DNA of 41,804 nt from Paraburkholderia sp. LEh10 (lineage in GTDB: Bacteria > Pseudomonadota > Gammaproteobacteria > Burkholderiales > Burkholderiaceae): positions 1-41,804 of the forward strand of contig NZ_JAGIPX010000067.1 in the NCBI RefSeq assembly GCF_017814945.1, read 5' to 3'. How positions within the stretch are numbered: position 1 is the first letter of the stretch; each line of letters starts with the position of its first letter. A program made the translations under genes and the position numbers. Below the pieces are notes generated by a model. The model was not told the origin of the DNA and searched no databases. It saw nothing but the letters and a program-made list of their open reading frames with translations. Below, piece after piece: positions 7,522 through 15,656 of this stretch.

Positions 7522-8448
7522 ATGGAAAATCAGCCGCTGCGTTACTCGCTGCGTCAGTTGCGATACTTTGTAGTGACCGCGGAAGTACTGTCTTTTACGG
7601 CTGCTGCGAGACGCCTGCACATTTCCCAGCCGTCCATCTCGACCGCGCTGGCCGACCTTGAGATCTCGTTCGGCGTGCAGTTGTTCATCCGGCATCATGC
7701 AAGCGGCCTATCGCTGACTCAGGCGGGGCGCGATCTGCTCGGACAGGCGCGCAATCTACTGAAGATCGCCGAGGAATTCCAGATGACCGCCACCGAAATG
7801 GACGGCGGCATGACGGGATCGATCGCGCTCGGCTGTCTCGTCTCTCTGGCGCCGCCCCTGATGCCAGGATTGATCAGCCGTTTTACGAGCGAGCACGATG
7901 GAATCAGCTTTCGCACCACCGAGGCGCATCAGGATGAGCTATTGAACGGCCTGCACGACGGTTCGCTCGACATCGTGCTCACCTACAGTCTCGATCTGTC
8001 CGAGGACATCGCCTTTACGCCGCTACTCTCGTTGCCGCCGTACGCGATACTGCCTGCGACGCACAGATTGGCGCGCGCGCGAAAGGTGTCGTTACAGGAT
8101 CTGATAGACGAGCCGTACGTGATGCTGGATCTGCCGCACAGCCGGGAGTACTTCGCCGCGCTCTTCGATGTCGTCGGGGCCCGGCCTGTTCCCGCTTTTC
8201 GTTCTTCGCAACCGGAAGTCGTGCGTGGGATGGTTGCGAACGGGCTGGGATACAGCATCCTGAACTTCCCGCTGAATTCGACGCAAACAGTCGACGGTAG
8301 CCAGTTCGTGATCAAGCATTTCAGGGACAACGTCAACGCGACGACGCTCGGAATCGCCCAATCGAAAACGATGAAGCCGCGGCAACTGGTGTCCCGATTC
8401 TCTGCCTTTAGCGAAAGCTATATACGCCGCCTGAGGCTCGACGCATAA
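7522..8448 (+). CDS. LysR-type transcriptional regulator, probable regulator of cluster A
   Basis: The 308-residue protein has a winged helix-turn-helix near residues 10-70 (LSFTAAARRLHISQPSIST, then the wing). A periplasmic-binding-protein-like effector domain follows. I chose ATG at 7522, with GGGAG upstream, because the HTH then begins at the usual distance; the longer frame from 7456 adds unlike residues. It is transcribed away from the monooxygenase operon and toward the second Rieske gene. LysR proteins usually activate a neighbouring operon when a pathway intermediate binds. Matching motifs on both sides of this gene support control of both arms. Confidence 0.92.
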   Translation: MENQPLRYSLRQLRYFVVTAEVLSFTAAARRLHISQPSISTALADLEISFGVQLFIRHHASGLSLTQAGRDLLGQARNLLKIAEEFQMTATEMDGGMTGSIALGCLVSLAPPLMPGLISRFTSEHDGISFRTTEAHQDELLNGLHDGSLDIVLTYSLDLSEDIAFTPLLSLPPYAILPATHRLARARKVSLQDLIDEPYVMLDLPHSREYFAALFDVVGARPVPAFRSSQPEVVRGMVANGLGYSILNFPLNSTQTVDGSQFVIKHFRDNVNATTLGIAQSKTMKPRQLVSRFSAFSESYIRRLRLDA

Positions 8449-8498
8449 CCGGCAACCATAGCGGACGGGCTTCGCGCGCCCTGCATAGCTAAATCCTT

Positions 8499-8527
8499 CT
8501 TTTGGCATCCAAAAACAATATTTTGAC
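8499..8527. promoter_or_regulatory. Candidate LysR operator, copy 2 (upstream of the second Rieske gene)
   Basis: TTTTGGCATCCAAAA (8500-8514) is a perfect inverted repeat of TTTTGG around CAT. It is followed by an A+T stretch and TTTTGAC. It is the partner of the motif at 7404-7431 and lies about 90-115 bp before the start codon of the Rieske gene, a normal distance for an activator site. It is the stronger palindrome of the two. Confidence 0.55.
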
Positions 8528-8614
8528 TAGCATTTTGGCTTGGTAGATTAACCTTCATTCGAGGCGATGGAATCGCGGACCCCGTAGCGCGAACGCACTC
8601 TTTAGGAGAGTCTC

Positions 8615-9763
8615 ATGGAGAACCCCACCAGGCAAACGGCAGTCCACGCTTTGGTCGACGAGCTTGTGGCAGGCTGCGAGCGACCATTCAGCGACGCGCG
8701 CTCGATGCCTCCTGGTGTGTACGTGTCGTCCGAGTTCCTGTCTCTCGAAGAGCAGGCGATCTTTGCGAAAGAGTGGCAATGCGTGGGTCGCGCGAGCGCG
8801 CTCAAGGCGCCTGGCGACTACCTGACCGCGAGCATCGCGGCTCAACCGATCGTCGTCGTGCGCGATGAGAGTATGGGGCTCTGCGCAATGTCGAATGTGT
8901 GCCTGCATCGGATGTCTGTTCTGCTCGAAGGTCGAGGGAACATACGGCGCATCATCTGTCCGTATCACGCCTGGAACTACGGACTCGACGGCGCGCTCAA
9001 GGGCGCGCCGCTGATGAACCAGCAGGCAGGTTTCTGCACGGAAAGCTACAAGCTGCCGACGATTCGCTGCGAGGAGTGGCAAGGCTGGATCTACGTGACA
9101 CTCGATCAGGATGCCCGTCCGGTTCATCAGCAGCTCGCGCAACTGAGCGAGCTGATAGATGCGTACGCCATGACCGACTACATCGAGACCTTTTATGAAG
9201 AACACGTCTGGGATACCAACTGGAAGATACTCGCCGAGAATTTCATGGAAAGCTATCACCTACCGATGCTGCACCGGGCAACGGTCGGTCCGCATTCCAG
9301 ACTCGAAGAGATGGAATGCCCGCCGGGTTATTCCGCGTTCAATTACCACTGGATCACGAAGGAAGCGTCGCTCCCCATCGGCAATGCCCATCCGGACAAC
9401 CACCGCTTGACCGGACACTGGCGCAAGACCACCGCATTGCTCGCGATTTATCCGACGCATCTCGTCACTCTCACACCCGGTTACTTCTGGTATCTCGTGT
9501 TGCAGCCACGCGGCGTCGACAAGGTGCATATCCGCTTCGGCGGCGGGCTTGCACCCGACTTTATAGCCGATCCCGAGGCCAACGCGCATATGGCCACGCT
9601 CAAGGCATTGCTCGACGAAGTGAATGCGGAAGATAAGCGCGGCGTGGAAGCGGTGTTTCGCGGCGTTCATGCCCCGCTTGCAAAGCCGGGGCATCTGAGC
9701 CCCCTCGAACGCCCGAACTATGACTTCGCTCGTTACCTCGCGTCGAAGCTCACTGCGCGCTAA
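8615..9763 (+). CDS. Rieske oxygenase alpha subunit, second Glu-bridge type enzyme
   Basis: The 382-residue protein has Rieske ligands Cys96, His98, Cys115 and His118 (CLHRM and CPYHAW). The catalytic iron motif is ENFMESYH with His215 and His220, and Glu212 occupies the bridging position. The architecture and length match the Rieske gene at 2356-3504, but the sequences are clearly diverged, so the two probably catalyse successive or parallel steps rather than being recent duplicates. A good ribosome site (TTAGGAGAG) precedes ATG at 8615. The gene is followed 30 bp later by the ABC importer genes, so uptake and first oxidation are likely co-transcribed. No reductase is adjacent; the product of 1389-2345 is the best candidate. 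Confidence 0.88.
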   Translation: MENPTRQTAVHALVDELVAGCERPFSDARSMPPGVYVSSEFLSLEEQAIFAKEWQCVGRASALKAPGDYLTASIAAQPIVVVRDESMGLCAMSNVCLHRMSVLLEGRGNIRRIICPYHAWNYGLDGALKGAPLMNQQAGFCTESYKLPTIRCEEWQGWIYVTLDQDARPVHQQLAQLSELIDAYAMTDYIETFYEEHVWDTNWKILAENFMESYHLPMLHRATVGPHSRLEEMECPPGYSAFNYHWITKEASLPIGNAHPDNHRLTGHWRKTTALLAIYPTHLVTLTPGYFWYLVLQPRGVDKVHIRFGGGLAPDFIADPEANAHMATLKALLDEVNAEDKRGVEAVFRGVHAPLAKPGHLSPLERPNYDFARYLASKLTAR

Positions 9764-9793
9764 TCGAAGCACTCTTGACAGGACGCTATCACG

Positions 9794-10975
9794 ATGTCAA
9801 ACCCATCCTTCATTTCGTTCTCAGGCGTAAGCAAGTCGTACGACGGCGCGAATTACGTCGTCGATGATTTGAACCTTGATGTGCGAAAGGGCGAGTTCCT
9901 GTCGCTACTTGGTCCGTCGGGCTCAGGCAAGACGACCACGCTCATGATGCTCGCCGGCTTCGAGTCGCCCACGCAAGGCGAGATACGTCTCGACGGCAGG
10001 CGCCTCGACGACAAGCCACCGCACCAGCGCGATATCGGCATGGTCTTTCAGAACTACGCGCTGTTTCCGCATCTCACGATTGCCGAGAACGTCGCGTTTC
10101 CTTTGTCCGTGCGACATGTGAGTCGCGCAGACCAGAAAGCGCGTGTGAAGCGCGCGCTGGAGATGATCGAGTTGCCGCATCTGGCGAACCGGCGTCCTGC
10201 GCAGCTCTCGGGCGGACAACAGCAGCGCGTCGCGCTTGCGCGCGCACTCGTGTTCGAACCAAGCGTTGTCCTTATGGACGAGCCACTCGGCGCGCTCGAC
10301 AAGCGTCTGCGGGAAACCATGCAGTACGAGATCATGCGGCTGCATCGCGAGCTGTCGCTCACCATCGTCTACGTAACGCACGATCAGGCTGAAGCCCTGA
10401 CCATGTCCGACCGGGTCGCGGTCTTTTCCGACGGCCGGATCCAGCAGGCCGCGACGCCCACCGAGCTCTATGAAAACGCCAGCAATGCCTTCGTCGCCAA
10501 CTTCGTGGGCGAGAACAACGGCCTGCGGGGACGCGTGATGACGGTGCAGCACAACTGGGCGACATTGGCGCTCTCCGATGGCAGCATCATTCGCGGCCGA
10601 TGCGAACAAGGGCTGAGCGAAGGAGACGAAGCGATGCTCGCGTTGCGCCCCGAGCGTGCGCATATCCCCAGTGCCGAGGGCACGCAGGCCGATGCGCAGA
10701 GCAATGTCGTGCGCGCCAGGGTGCAGGAACTTGTGTATTGCGGCGATCATCATCGGGTGCATCTGACGCTCGGCTCGCGCGACTCGCTCGTCGCGAAGGT
10801 TCCCAACACCCACCGCCACGCCTTGCCTTCGGCTGCCGACACCATCGAGGTGGCCTGGCGCCACGACGACTGCAAGATTCTCGCTGCGAGCGTGCCCCGC
10901 AGCGCGCCCGTAGTTCCTACCCCCGCATCGCCCTCACCTTCCATCATCTCGGCCGCAGCCGCAGGAGCCAACTGA
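9794..10975 (+). CDS. ABC importer ATP-binding subunit, PotA-like
   Basis: The 393-residue ATPase has Walker A GPSGSGKT at residues 40-47, a Q-loop in MVFQNYALFPHLT, the signature LSGGQQQRVALARAL, Walker B VVLMDEP and the switch His in YVTHDQAEA. A C-terminal TOBE domain follows (about 280-370). The order ATPase, binding protein, permease, permease is typical of polyamine/opine/iron-type (PotABCD) importers. It powers import of the ligand bound by the next gene's product. The tail beyond residue 375 is rich in Pro, Ala and Ser and is probably a disordered extension. The gene ends one base before the start of the binding-protein gene. Confidence 0.93.
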   Translation: MSNPSFISFSGVSKSYDGANYVVDDLNLDVRKGEFLSLLGPSGSGKTTTLMMLAGFESPTQGEIRLDGRRLDDKPPHQRDIGMVFQNYALFPHLTIAENVAFPLSVRHVSRADQKARVKRALEMIELPHLANRRPAQLSGGQQQRVALARALVFEPSVVLMDEPLGALDKRLRETMQYEIMRLHRELSLTIVYVTHDQAEALTMSDRVAVFSDGRIQQAATPTELYENASNAFVANFVGENNGLRGRVMTVQHNWATLALSDGSIIRGRCEQGLSEGDEAMLALRPERAHIPSAEGTQADAQSNVVRARVQELVYCGDHHRVHLTLGSRDSLVAKVPNTHRHALPSAADTIEVAWRHDDCKILAASVPRSAPVVPTPASPSPSIISAAAAGAN

Positions 10976-10976
10976 T

Positions 10977-12023
10977 ATGCGCACTCACATCAAAGCACAA
11001 TGCACGGCACTTGCCGTCCTCGCCTTCGCCGCGGCTTCGGCGCAGGCCGCGGAAACGCTCAACGTCGTCACCTTTGGCGGCGCCTATGAGGCCGCGGCGA
11101 AGAAAGCCTATTTCGAGCCGTTCACGCACGCGACGGGAGTCAACTTCTCGCTCGAATCGTATGACGGCGGTCTCGCGAAACTTTCAGCGATGGAGCAGGC
11201 GAAGAACACGACATGGGATCTCATGGATCTCGAGAGCAACGATGCCATCAGGGCATGTGACGAAGGGCTGCTCAAGAAGTTCGACAAGAAGAGTCTCGGC
11301 AATACGGGCGACTTCATTCCCGGATCCATCAGCGATTGCGCGGTCGCGAGCATGGTGTGGTCCACGGTCTACGCCTACGACGCGAGCAAGCTGAAGACTG
11401 CGCCGAGCACCATCAACGATTTCTTCGACTTACAGAAATTCCCTGGCAAGCGCGGGCTGCGCAAGTCACCGAAGGGGTCGATGGAATGGGCACTGATCGC
11501 CGACGGCGTCGATCCGAAAGACGTGTACAAGGTGCTCGTGACGCCAGCGGGTGTTGACCGCGCATTCAAGAAGCTCGACACGATCAAAAAGGACATCGTG
11601 TGGTGGGAGTCGGGCGCGCAAGCTCCGCAACTGCTCGCCGATGGCGCCGTCGTGATGACGCAGGCCTACAACGGCCGAATCGACGATGCTTCGAAGAAGG
11701 ACAACAAGCCCTTTAAGATCGTCTGGGATGCGCAGGTATATGACTATGAATGGTGGGCCATCCCGACGGGAGCGAAGCACGCCGACGCGGCAGCGAAGTT
11801 CATCGTCTCCGCATCGCAGCCGAAAGCCTATGCCGACCTTTCGAAGTACATCGCCTATGCACCGCCGCGCAAGGATGCCATCCCGCTCGTCGACAAGCAG
11901 CGACTGGCCGATCTGCCGACCGCGCCGGATAACTTCAAGCGTGCGATCCAGATCAATCCGACCTTCTGGGCGGATAACGCTGACGCAATCAACAAGCGCT
12001 TCCAGGTTTGGCTGACGCAGTAA
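10977..12023 (+). CDS. Periplasmic substrate-binding protein, PotD/opine-type
   Basis: The 348-residue protein carries a Sec signal peptide with predicted cleavage after AQA near residue 24 (SAQA then AETLN). The mature start TLNVVTFGGAYEAAAKKAYF is typical of the family-8-like solute-binding proteins for polyamines, opines and similar cationic amines. It determines the specificity of the importer and fits an N-containing substrate for cluster A. Only one base separates it from the ATPase gene. I cannot see enough of the binding pocket to choose between polyamine, betaine or opine ligands. Confidence 0.9.
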   Translation: MRTHIKAQCTALAVLAFAAASAQAAETLNVVTFGGAYEAAAKKAYFEPFTHATGVNFSLESYDGGLAKLSAMEQAKNTTWDLMDLESNDAIRACDEGLLKKFDKKSLGNTGDFIPGSISDCAVASMVWSTVYAYDASKLKTAPSTINDFFDLQKFPGKRGLRKSPKGSMEWALIADGVDPKDVYKVLVTPAGVDRAFKKLDTIKKDIVWWESGAQAPQLLADGAVVMTQAYNGRIDDASKKDNKPFKIVWDAQVYDYEWWAIPTGAKHADAAAKFIVSASQPKAYADLSKYIAYAPPRKDAIPLVDKQRLADLPTAPDNFKRAIQINPTFWADNADAINKRFQVWLTQ

Positions 12024-12048
12024 CACTTCTATCGAAAGAGAGCCCGCT

Positions 12049-13320
12049 GTGACCGCGACTACCGATACACCCGTAACGGCCCATGCTCCGGCCCCGGGCT
12101 CTCCGACGAGAGCTGAAGGCCGCGTGTCCTATCAAAAGGCACAACGCCGTGCATCGCTTCGAGCGCTGATGCTGGCGCTTCCCCTGATCGTGTTTCTACT
12201 TTCGACCTTTATTGCGCCGATCGCGCTGTTGCTCGCCCACAGCGTACAGAACCGCGAAGTGCCCGACAGCATGCCAGCGCTTTCCCGCGCACTCGATGCC
12301 TGGGACGGCCAAGGCGTGCCTGATGAGCATACGTTCGCGCTGCTCGCATCCGGAATCAAGGACGCGCAGCAAAGCGGACAACTCGGCACCGTCGCGAAGC
12401 GCATGAACTTCGCGCAACCGGAATTCCGCAGCCTGCTGATGAAGACGGCACGCGGCATTCGCAGCGATACGCCACCCGCCTGGAAGCCGGCGCTGATCGA
12501 GATCGACGAACGCTGGAACTCGCCGGAAACCTGGCGCCTGTTGAAGCGCGCCGCCGCGTCGCCGACGCCCGACTATCTCTTGAATGCCGTAGACGCGAGA
12601 GTAACGCCGCAAGGTTCGATCGCTTCGTTGCCGGCGAACACCGCGGTCTATCGCGAGGCGTTCGTGCGCACGATCTCGATCAGCTTCACGGTGACCGTGC
12701 TCTGCTTGCTGCTGGGTTATCCAGTGGCCTGGTTGCTCGCGAATCTGCCCGATAAAAGCAGCAACCGGCTGATGCTGCTGGTCATCGTGCCGTTCTGGAC
12801 CTCGCTGCTGGTGCGTACGACGGCGTGGTATGTGCTTCTGCAACCGGGCGGCGTCGTCAACAGCCTGCTGATGAGTCTCGGCATCGTGACACATCCGGTG
12901 CCGCTCGTTTTCAATCGCACGGGTGTATTGATCGGCATGACGCACGTGCTTTTGCCTTACATGATTCTCGCGATCTACTCGGTGATGAAGAGCGTCTCGC
13001 CCGTGTATCTGCGCGCGGCGAAGTCTCTGGGCGCTCATCCCTTCACGGCTTTCGTGAGGGTCTATATTCCCCAGACTTTGCCGGGGGTCGGGGCAGGATG
13101 CTTCCTGGTGTTTGTGCTGGCGCTCGGCTACTACATCACACCCGCGCTGCTCGGCGGCGCGGGCGACGAGATGATCAGCCAACTCATCGCGGATCAGACG
13201 AACACGCAGCTCAACTGGGGACTTGCGGGCGCGCTGTCGGCCTATCTCGTGATCTTTACGGCGGTCTTTTATTTCATCTTCAACCGCGTCGTTGGCATCG
13301 ACCGTTTACGGTTCGGTTGA
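12049..13320 (+). CDS. ABC importer permease, PotB-like, with a long periplasmic insert
   Basis: The start is GTG at 12049, preceded by GAAAGAGAG. The product has 423 residues, over 100 more than ordinary PotB. The first membrane segment lies near residues 41-60. About 140 mostly hydrophilic residues follow before the permease core, which starts near residue 205 (SISFTVTVLCLLLGYPVAW). The coupling helix motif RAAKSLGAHPFTAF is present and contacts the ATPase. Such a large loop after TM1 occurs in a subset of this permease family, so it is probably native and not a fusion error. It works with the permease at 13345 as a heterodimer. Confidence 0.9.
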   Translation: MTATTDTPVTAHAPAPGSPTRAEGRVSYQKAQRRASLRALMLALPLIVFLLSTFIAPIALLLAHSVQNREVPDSMPALSRALDAWDGQGVPDEHTFALLASGIKDAQQSGQLGTVAKRMNFAQPEFRSLLMKTARGIRSDTPPAWKPALIEIDERWNSPETWRLLKRAAASPTPDYLLNAVDARVTPQGSIASLPANTAVYREAFVRTISISFTVTVLCLLLGYPVAWLLANLPDKSSNRLMLLVIVPFWTSLLVRTTAWYVLLQPGGVVNSLLMSLGIVTHPVPLVFNRTGVLIGMTHVLLPYMILAIYSVMKSVSPVYLRAAKSLGAHPFTAFVRVYIPQTLPGVGAGCFLVFVLALGYYITPALLGGAGDEMISQLIADQTNTQLNWGLAGALSAYLVIFTAVFYFIFNRVVGIDRLRFG

Positions 13321-13344
13321 GGCACGTAGCCCAAGGGAACAATC

Positions 13345-14172
13345 ATGCAAGACAAACGCAATACGGTACGGACGGAGCGCGTCGCATGCCGATGGGTGCG
13401 ATTGCATTCCGCGCTCGTTCTGTTCTTTCTGGTTGCGCCGATTCTCGCGATCATTCCGCTATCGTTCAACTCCGGCTCGTATTTCTCATATCCACTGCAG
13501 GGGTTTTCGCTGCGCTGGTATGAACAAGCCCTCACGAGTGCGGACTGGCAACGTGCGCTGCTCAACAGTGTCGCCATTGGCGCAGCGTCCACGTTGATCG
13601 CAACCTGTCTCGGGACGCTGGCGGCGCTCGGCCTGTCGCGAACGCAGTTTCCACTACGCGCGATCGTCATGCCAATCATCATCTCCCCGATGGTCGTGCC
13701 GATCGTCGTGGTCGCCGCGGGCTTCTATCTCGTCTTCGCGCCACTGGGGCTCGTGAATTCCTACCCCGGTGTCGTCCTTGCGCATGCCGCGCTCGGCACG
13801 CCGTTTGTCGTCATCACCGTGAGCGCTTCGTTATTGTCTTTCGATCAGAGCCTGCTGCGCGCAGCGTCCGGGCTGGGCGCGCCACCGTGGGTCACGTTCA
13901 GGCGGGTCACGCTTCCGTTGATCACACCCGCGGTCGCGACGGGAAGCGTCTTCGCCTTCGCCACCTCCTTCGACGAAGTCATCGTGATTCTCTTCATTGG
14001 TGGCCCGGATCAAAAGACCGTTCCGCGGCAGATGTGGAGCGGCATCCGGGATTCCATCGATCCGTCGATTCTGGCCGTGGCGACCATGCTGATCGTATTC
14101 GCTGTGCTGCTTTTCGCAAGCATTAACTGGCTGCGTAACCGCGCGTCGGCTGCGAGTCAGGCGATGGTCTGA
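13345..14172 (+). CDS. ABC importer permease, PotC-like
   Basis: The 275-residue membrane protein has a first transmembrane helix near residues 22-43 and the coupling motif RAASGLGAPPWVTF, with several further hydrophobic segments. Length and order fit the second permease of a PotABCD-type importer. The gene begins 24 bp after the first permease stop and is the last gene of this operon. A 148-bp gap without recognisable sites follows before the minus-strand small gene at 14321. Confidence 0.92.
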   Translation: MQDKRNTVRTERVACRWVRLHSALVLFFLVAPILAIIPLSFNSGSYFSYPLQGFSLRWYEQALTSADWQRALLNSVAIGAASTLIATCLGTLAALGLSRTQFPLRAIVMPIIISPMVVPIVVVAAGFYLVFAPLGLVNSYPGVVLAHAALGTPFVVITVSASLLSFDQSLLRAASGLGAPPWVTFRRVTLPLITPAVATGSVFAFATSFDEVIVILFIGGPDQKTVPRQMWSGIRDSIDPSILAVATMLIVFAVLLFASINWLRNRASAASQAMV

Positions 14173-14320
14173 TCCAACAAGGCATGCGCGCCCGCTCAAG
14201 CGTTGGACATCGATCGGAATTGCATCTCGGCGCATTTCATGAACAACGAAGCGGGCAGCGTAAATTGATCTCGTCTCAGCGTTTACCCCTTCCGCGCCGA
14301 TGACGTGCGCGGGAGGTATT

Positions 14321-14596
14321 TCAACGGCCTGCCAGAGCTTCGGCCAGACCCTCGTCGATCTTCGAGAAGTCCATTGTCAGGCGTCTGCTATCGGGCGGAA
14401 ATACACACCACGAGCCGTCGTCGTGCTTAAAGAAAACCAAGTCGAAGTTCCTTGATGAACCTCTTGCCTGGACGCACACATATCGCCACTGCTTGCGCCG
14501 TGTGTGGCTAAACCGCGTCACCCGCGCGCATGCAGCTAACTCGGCGCCTAGCCATTTTTCCACCAGGGATCTCAAGGAAGCGTCGCGAAAACTCAT
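14321..14596 (-). CDS. Small hypothetical protein (91 aa)
   Basis: ATG at 14596 is preceded by GGAGATG about 7 bp upstream. The 91-residue product begins MSFRDASLRSLVEKWLG, contains a basic stretch (TRFSHTRRKQWRYVCVQA) and ends with a hydrophilic tail. I do not recognise a characterised family, though small proteins of this appearance are common in Burkholderia-like genomes. The longer upstream frame to 14734 has no ribosome site and looks non-native. It sits with another small gene of the same strand (14731-14985) between the two catabolic clusters. No function can be assigned. Confidence 0.55.
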   Translation of the reverse strand: MSFRDASLRSLVEKWLGAELAACARVTRFSHTRRKQWRYVCVQARGSSRNFDLVFFKHDDGSWCVFPPDSRRLTMDFSKIDEGLAEALAGR

Positions 14597-14730
14597 CGTA
14601 CATCTCCATTTATCACCGTTGATACGCTCTTGACGCATTGGACGCGCCAACGCCCGGTCATTGAAGCCTCTAGCAAGGACGCGCTCTCCAGGGCGTTCCT
14701 CTCGCGAGTCCGTCCCCGCGCAGACGTGTG

Positions 14731-14985
14731 TCAACTCACGTTCGACTTTTCGTCGGCGCCTCGACTGCGCCGTCTGGCGGTCCGAATTGCGTGATCGAAG
14801 GTTTCATCTGTCGCGACGTGACGGTGGTCGACACTGACCAACCAGCTACCATCGGCAAAACACCACCGAATGCGTCGTTCCTCCACCAGGCAACCAAACC
14901 ATCTCCAGATGTCCGCATCCTCGGCATTGGCCGCGTTCGCAGCGCTTTGCCGGATATGTTTTGCTAAATCCAACAATTCCTCCAT
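14731..14985 (-). CDS. Small hypothetical protein (about 84 aa)
   Basis: The minus-strand frame is open from 15138 to 14731. The convincing protein-like part is the acidic helix EDADIWRWF followed by RRIRWCFADGSWLVSVD and a basic C-terminus. Two adjacent ATGs at 14988 and 14985 are possible starts; a TTG about 10 bp further in has GGAGGAA just before it and could also be the real one. An upstream start would overlap the MarR gene. No known domain is recognised. It lies in tandem with the 91-residue gene and may be co-transcribed with it. Confidence 0.45.
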   Translation of the reverse strand: MEELLDLAKHIRQSAANAANAEDADIWRWFGCLVEERRIRWCFADGSWLVSVDHRHVATDETFDHAIRTARRRSRGADEKSNVS

Positions 14986-15118
14986 CATTGAAAGGCGACT
15001 GGCTATCCCAGAGTTCAATAGTTTTCCATGCTCGGTATCGTGGACCGAAACGACGGTATACTCACCACATCCAACGCTCGGACTGAGCCCGAGCGGCAAG
15101 ACAACACGTGGGAATCCG

Positions 15119-15580
15119 ATGTCCGTTAGCGCTCGCACCTTCTTCTATATCCAGCAAGTCGAGCAATTGATTCGTCGTAGACTCGACGAATGTCTGCTGG
15201 CTATCGACATTACAGCCGGTCAATACATGGTCCTCAACCTGATTGCGCACCACGAGCCGATATCGTCGGCCGATCTGGCGCGCAAAACGATGATGACAGC
15301 GCAGTCGATGGGCGAGTTCATTCGGGCGCTTGAGGCTAAAAAACTCGTCGAACGGCAATCGACCCAGCTCAACAAGCGCACCATGCTGATTTCGTCGACC
15401 GCTGCTGGACGTAAGGTTCTCATCCGGTGCGAATCGAAAATCGACGAAGCCGAACGTGACTTCTTCAGTTGCCTCAGCGGTGAAGACTTGGCGAGCCTGC
15501 GCATCCTGATGAGCCGGGTACGCAGCGCACAACTCGGAAAGCTGGCCAAGGAGATTGACTCAACAACGCCTTCCATCTAA
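15119..15580 (+). CDS. MarR-family transcriptional regulator
   Basis: The 153-residue protein has the winged-helix topology of MarR. The helix region around ITAGQYMVLNLI and SSADLARKTMMTAQSM is followed by a wing (RQSTQLNKRTMLISST) and a C-terminal dimerisation helix. ATG at 15119 gives the normal MarR length; an open extension upstream to 14870 is non-conserved. The gene is convergent with the reductase gene that ends cluster B's leftward operon. MarR proteins often control aromatic-acid and hydroxycinnamate genes through CoA-thioester effectors. It is therefore a candidate reader of the palindromes at 21583-21693, although no matching palindrome is visible in its own promoter. Confidence 0.87.
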   Translation: MSVSARTFFYIQQVEQLIRRRLDECLLAIDITAGQYMVLNLIAHHEPISSADLARKTMMTAQSMGEFIRALEAKKLVERQSTQLNKRTMLISSTAAGRKVLIRCESKIDEAERDFFSCLSGEDLASLRILMSRVRSAQLGKLAKEIDSTTPSI

Positions 15581-15656
15581 CGATGCGCCAGATTGACGGT
15601 GTCCACGCGCAGCACTCCGTCGGTCCGTCTTCTGCCTTTCTAAACGGCGCCTATTT

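Noticed and set aside
8459..8490. Possible terminator (GGGC...GCCC) after the LysR gene
   Set aside because: The stem is only four to six bp and lacks a T-tract, so it is indistinguishable from chance.
14731..15138. Long upstream extension of the small minus gene to 15138
   Set aside because: Residues before about position 50 are the antisense of the MarR 5' end and are not protein-like, so I used the internal start.
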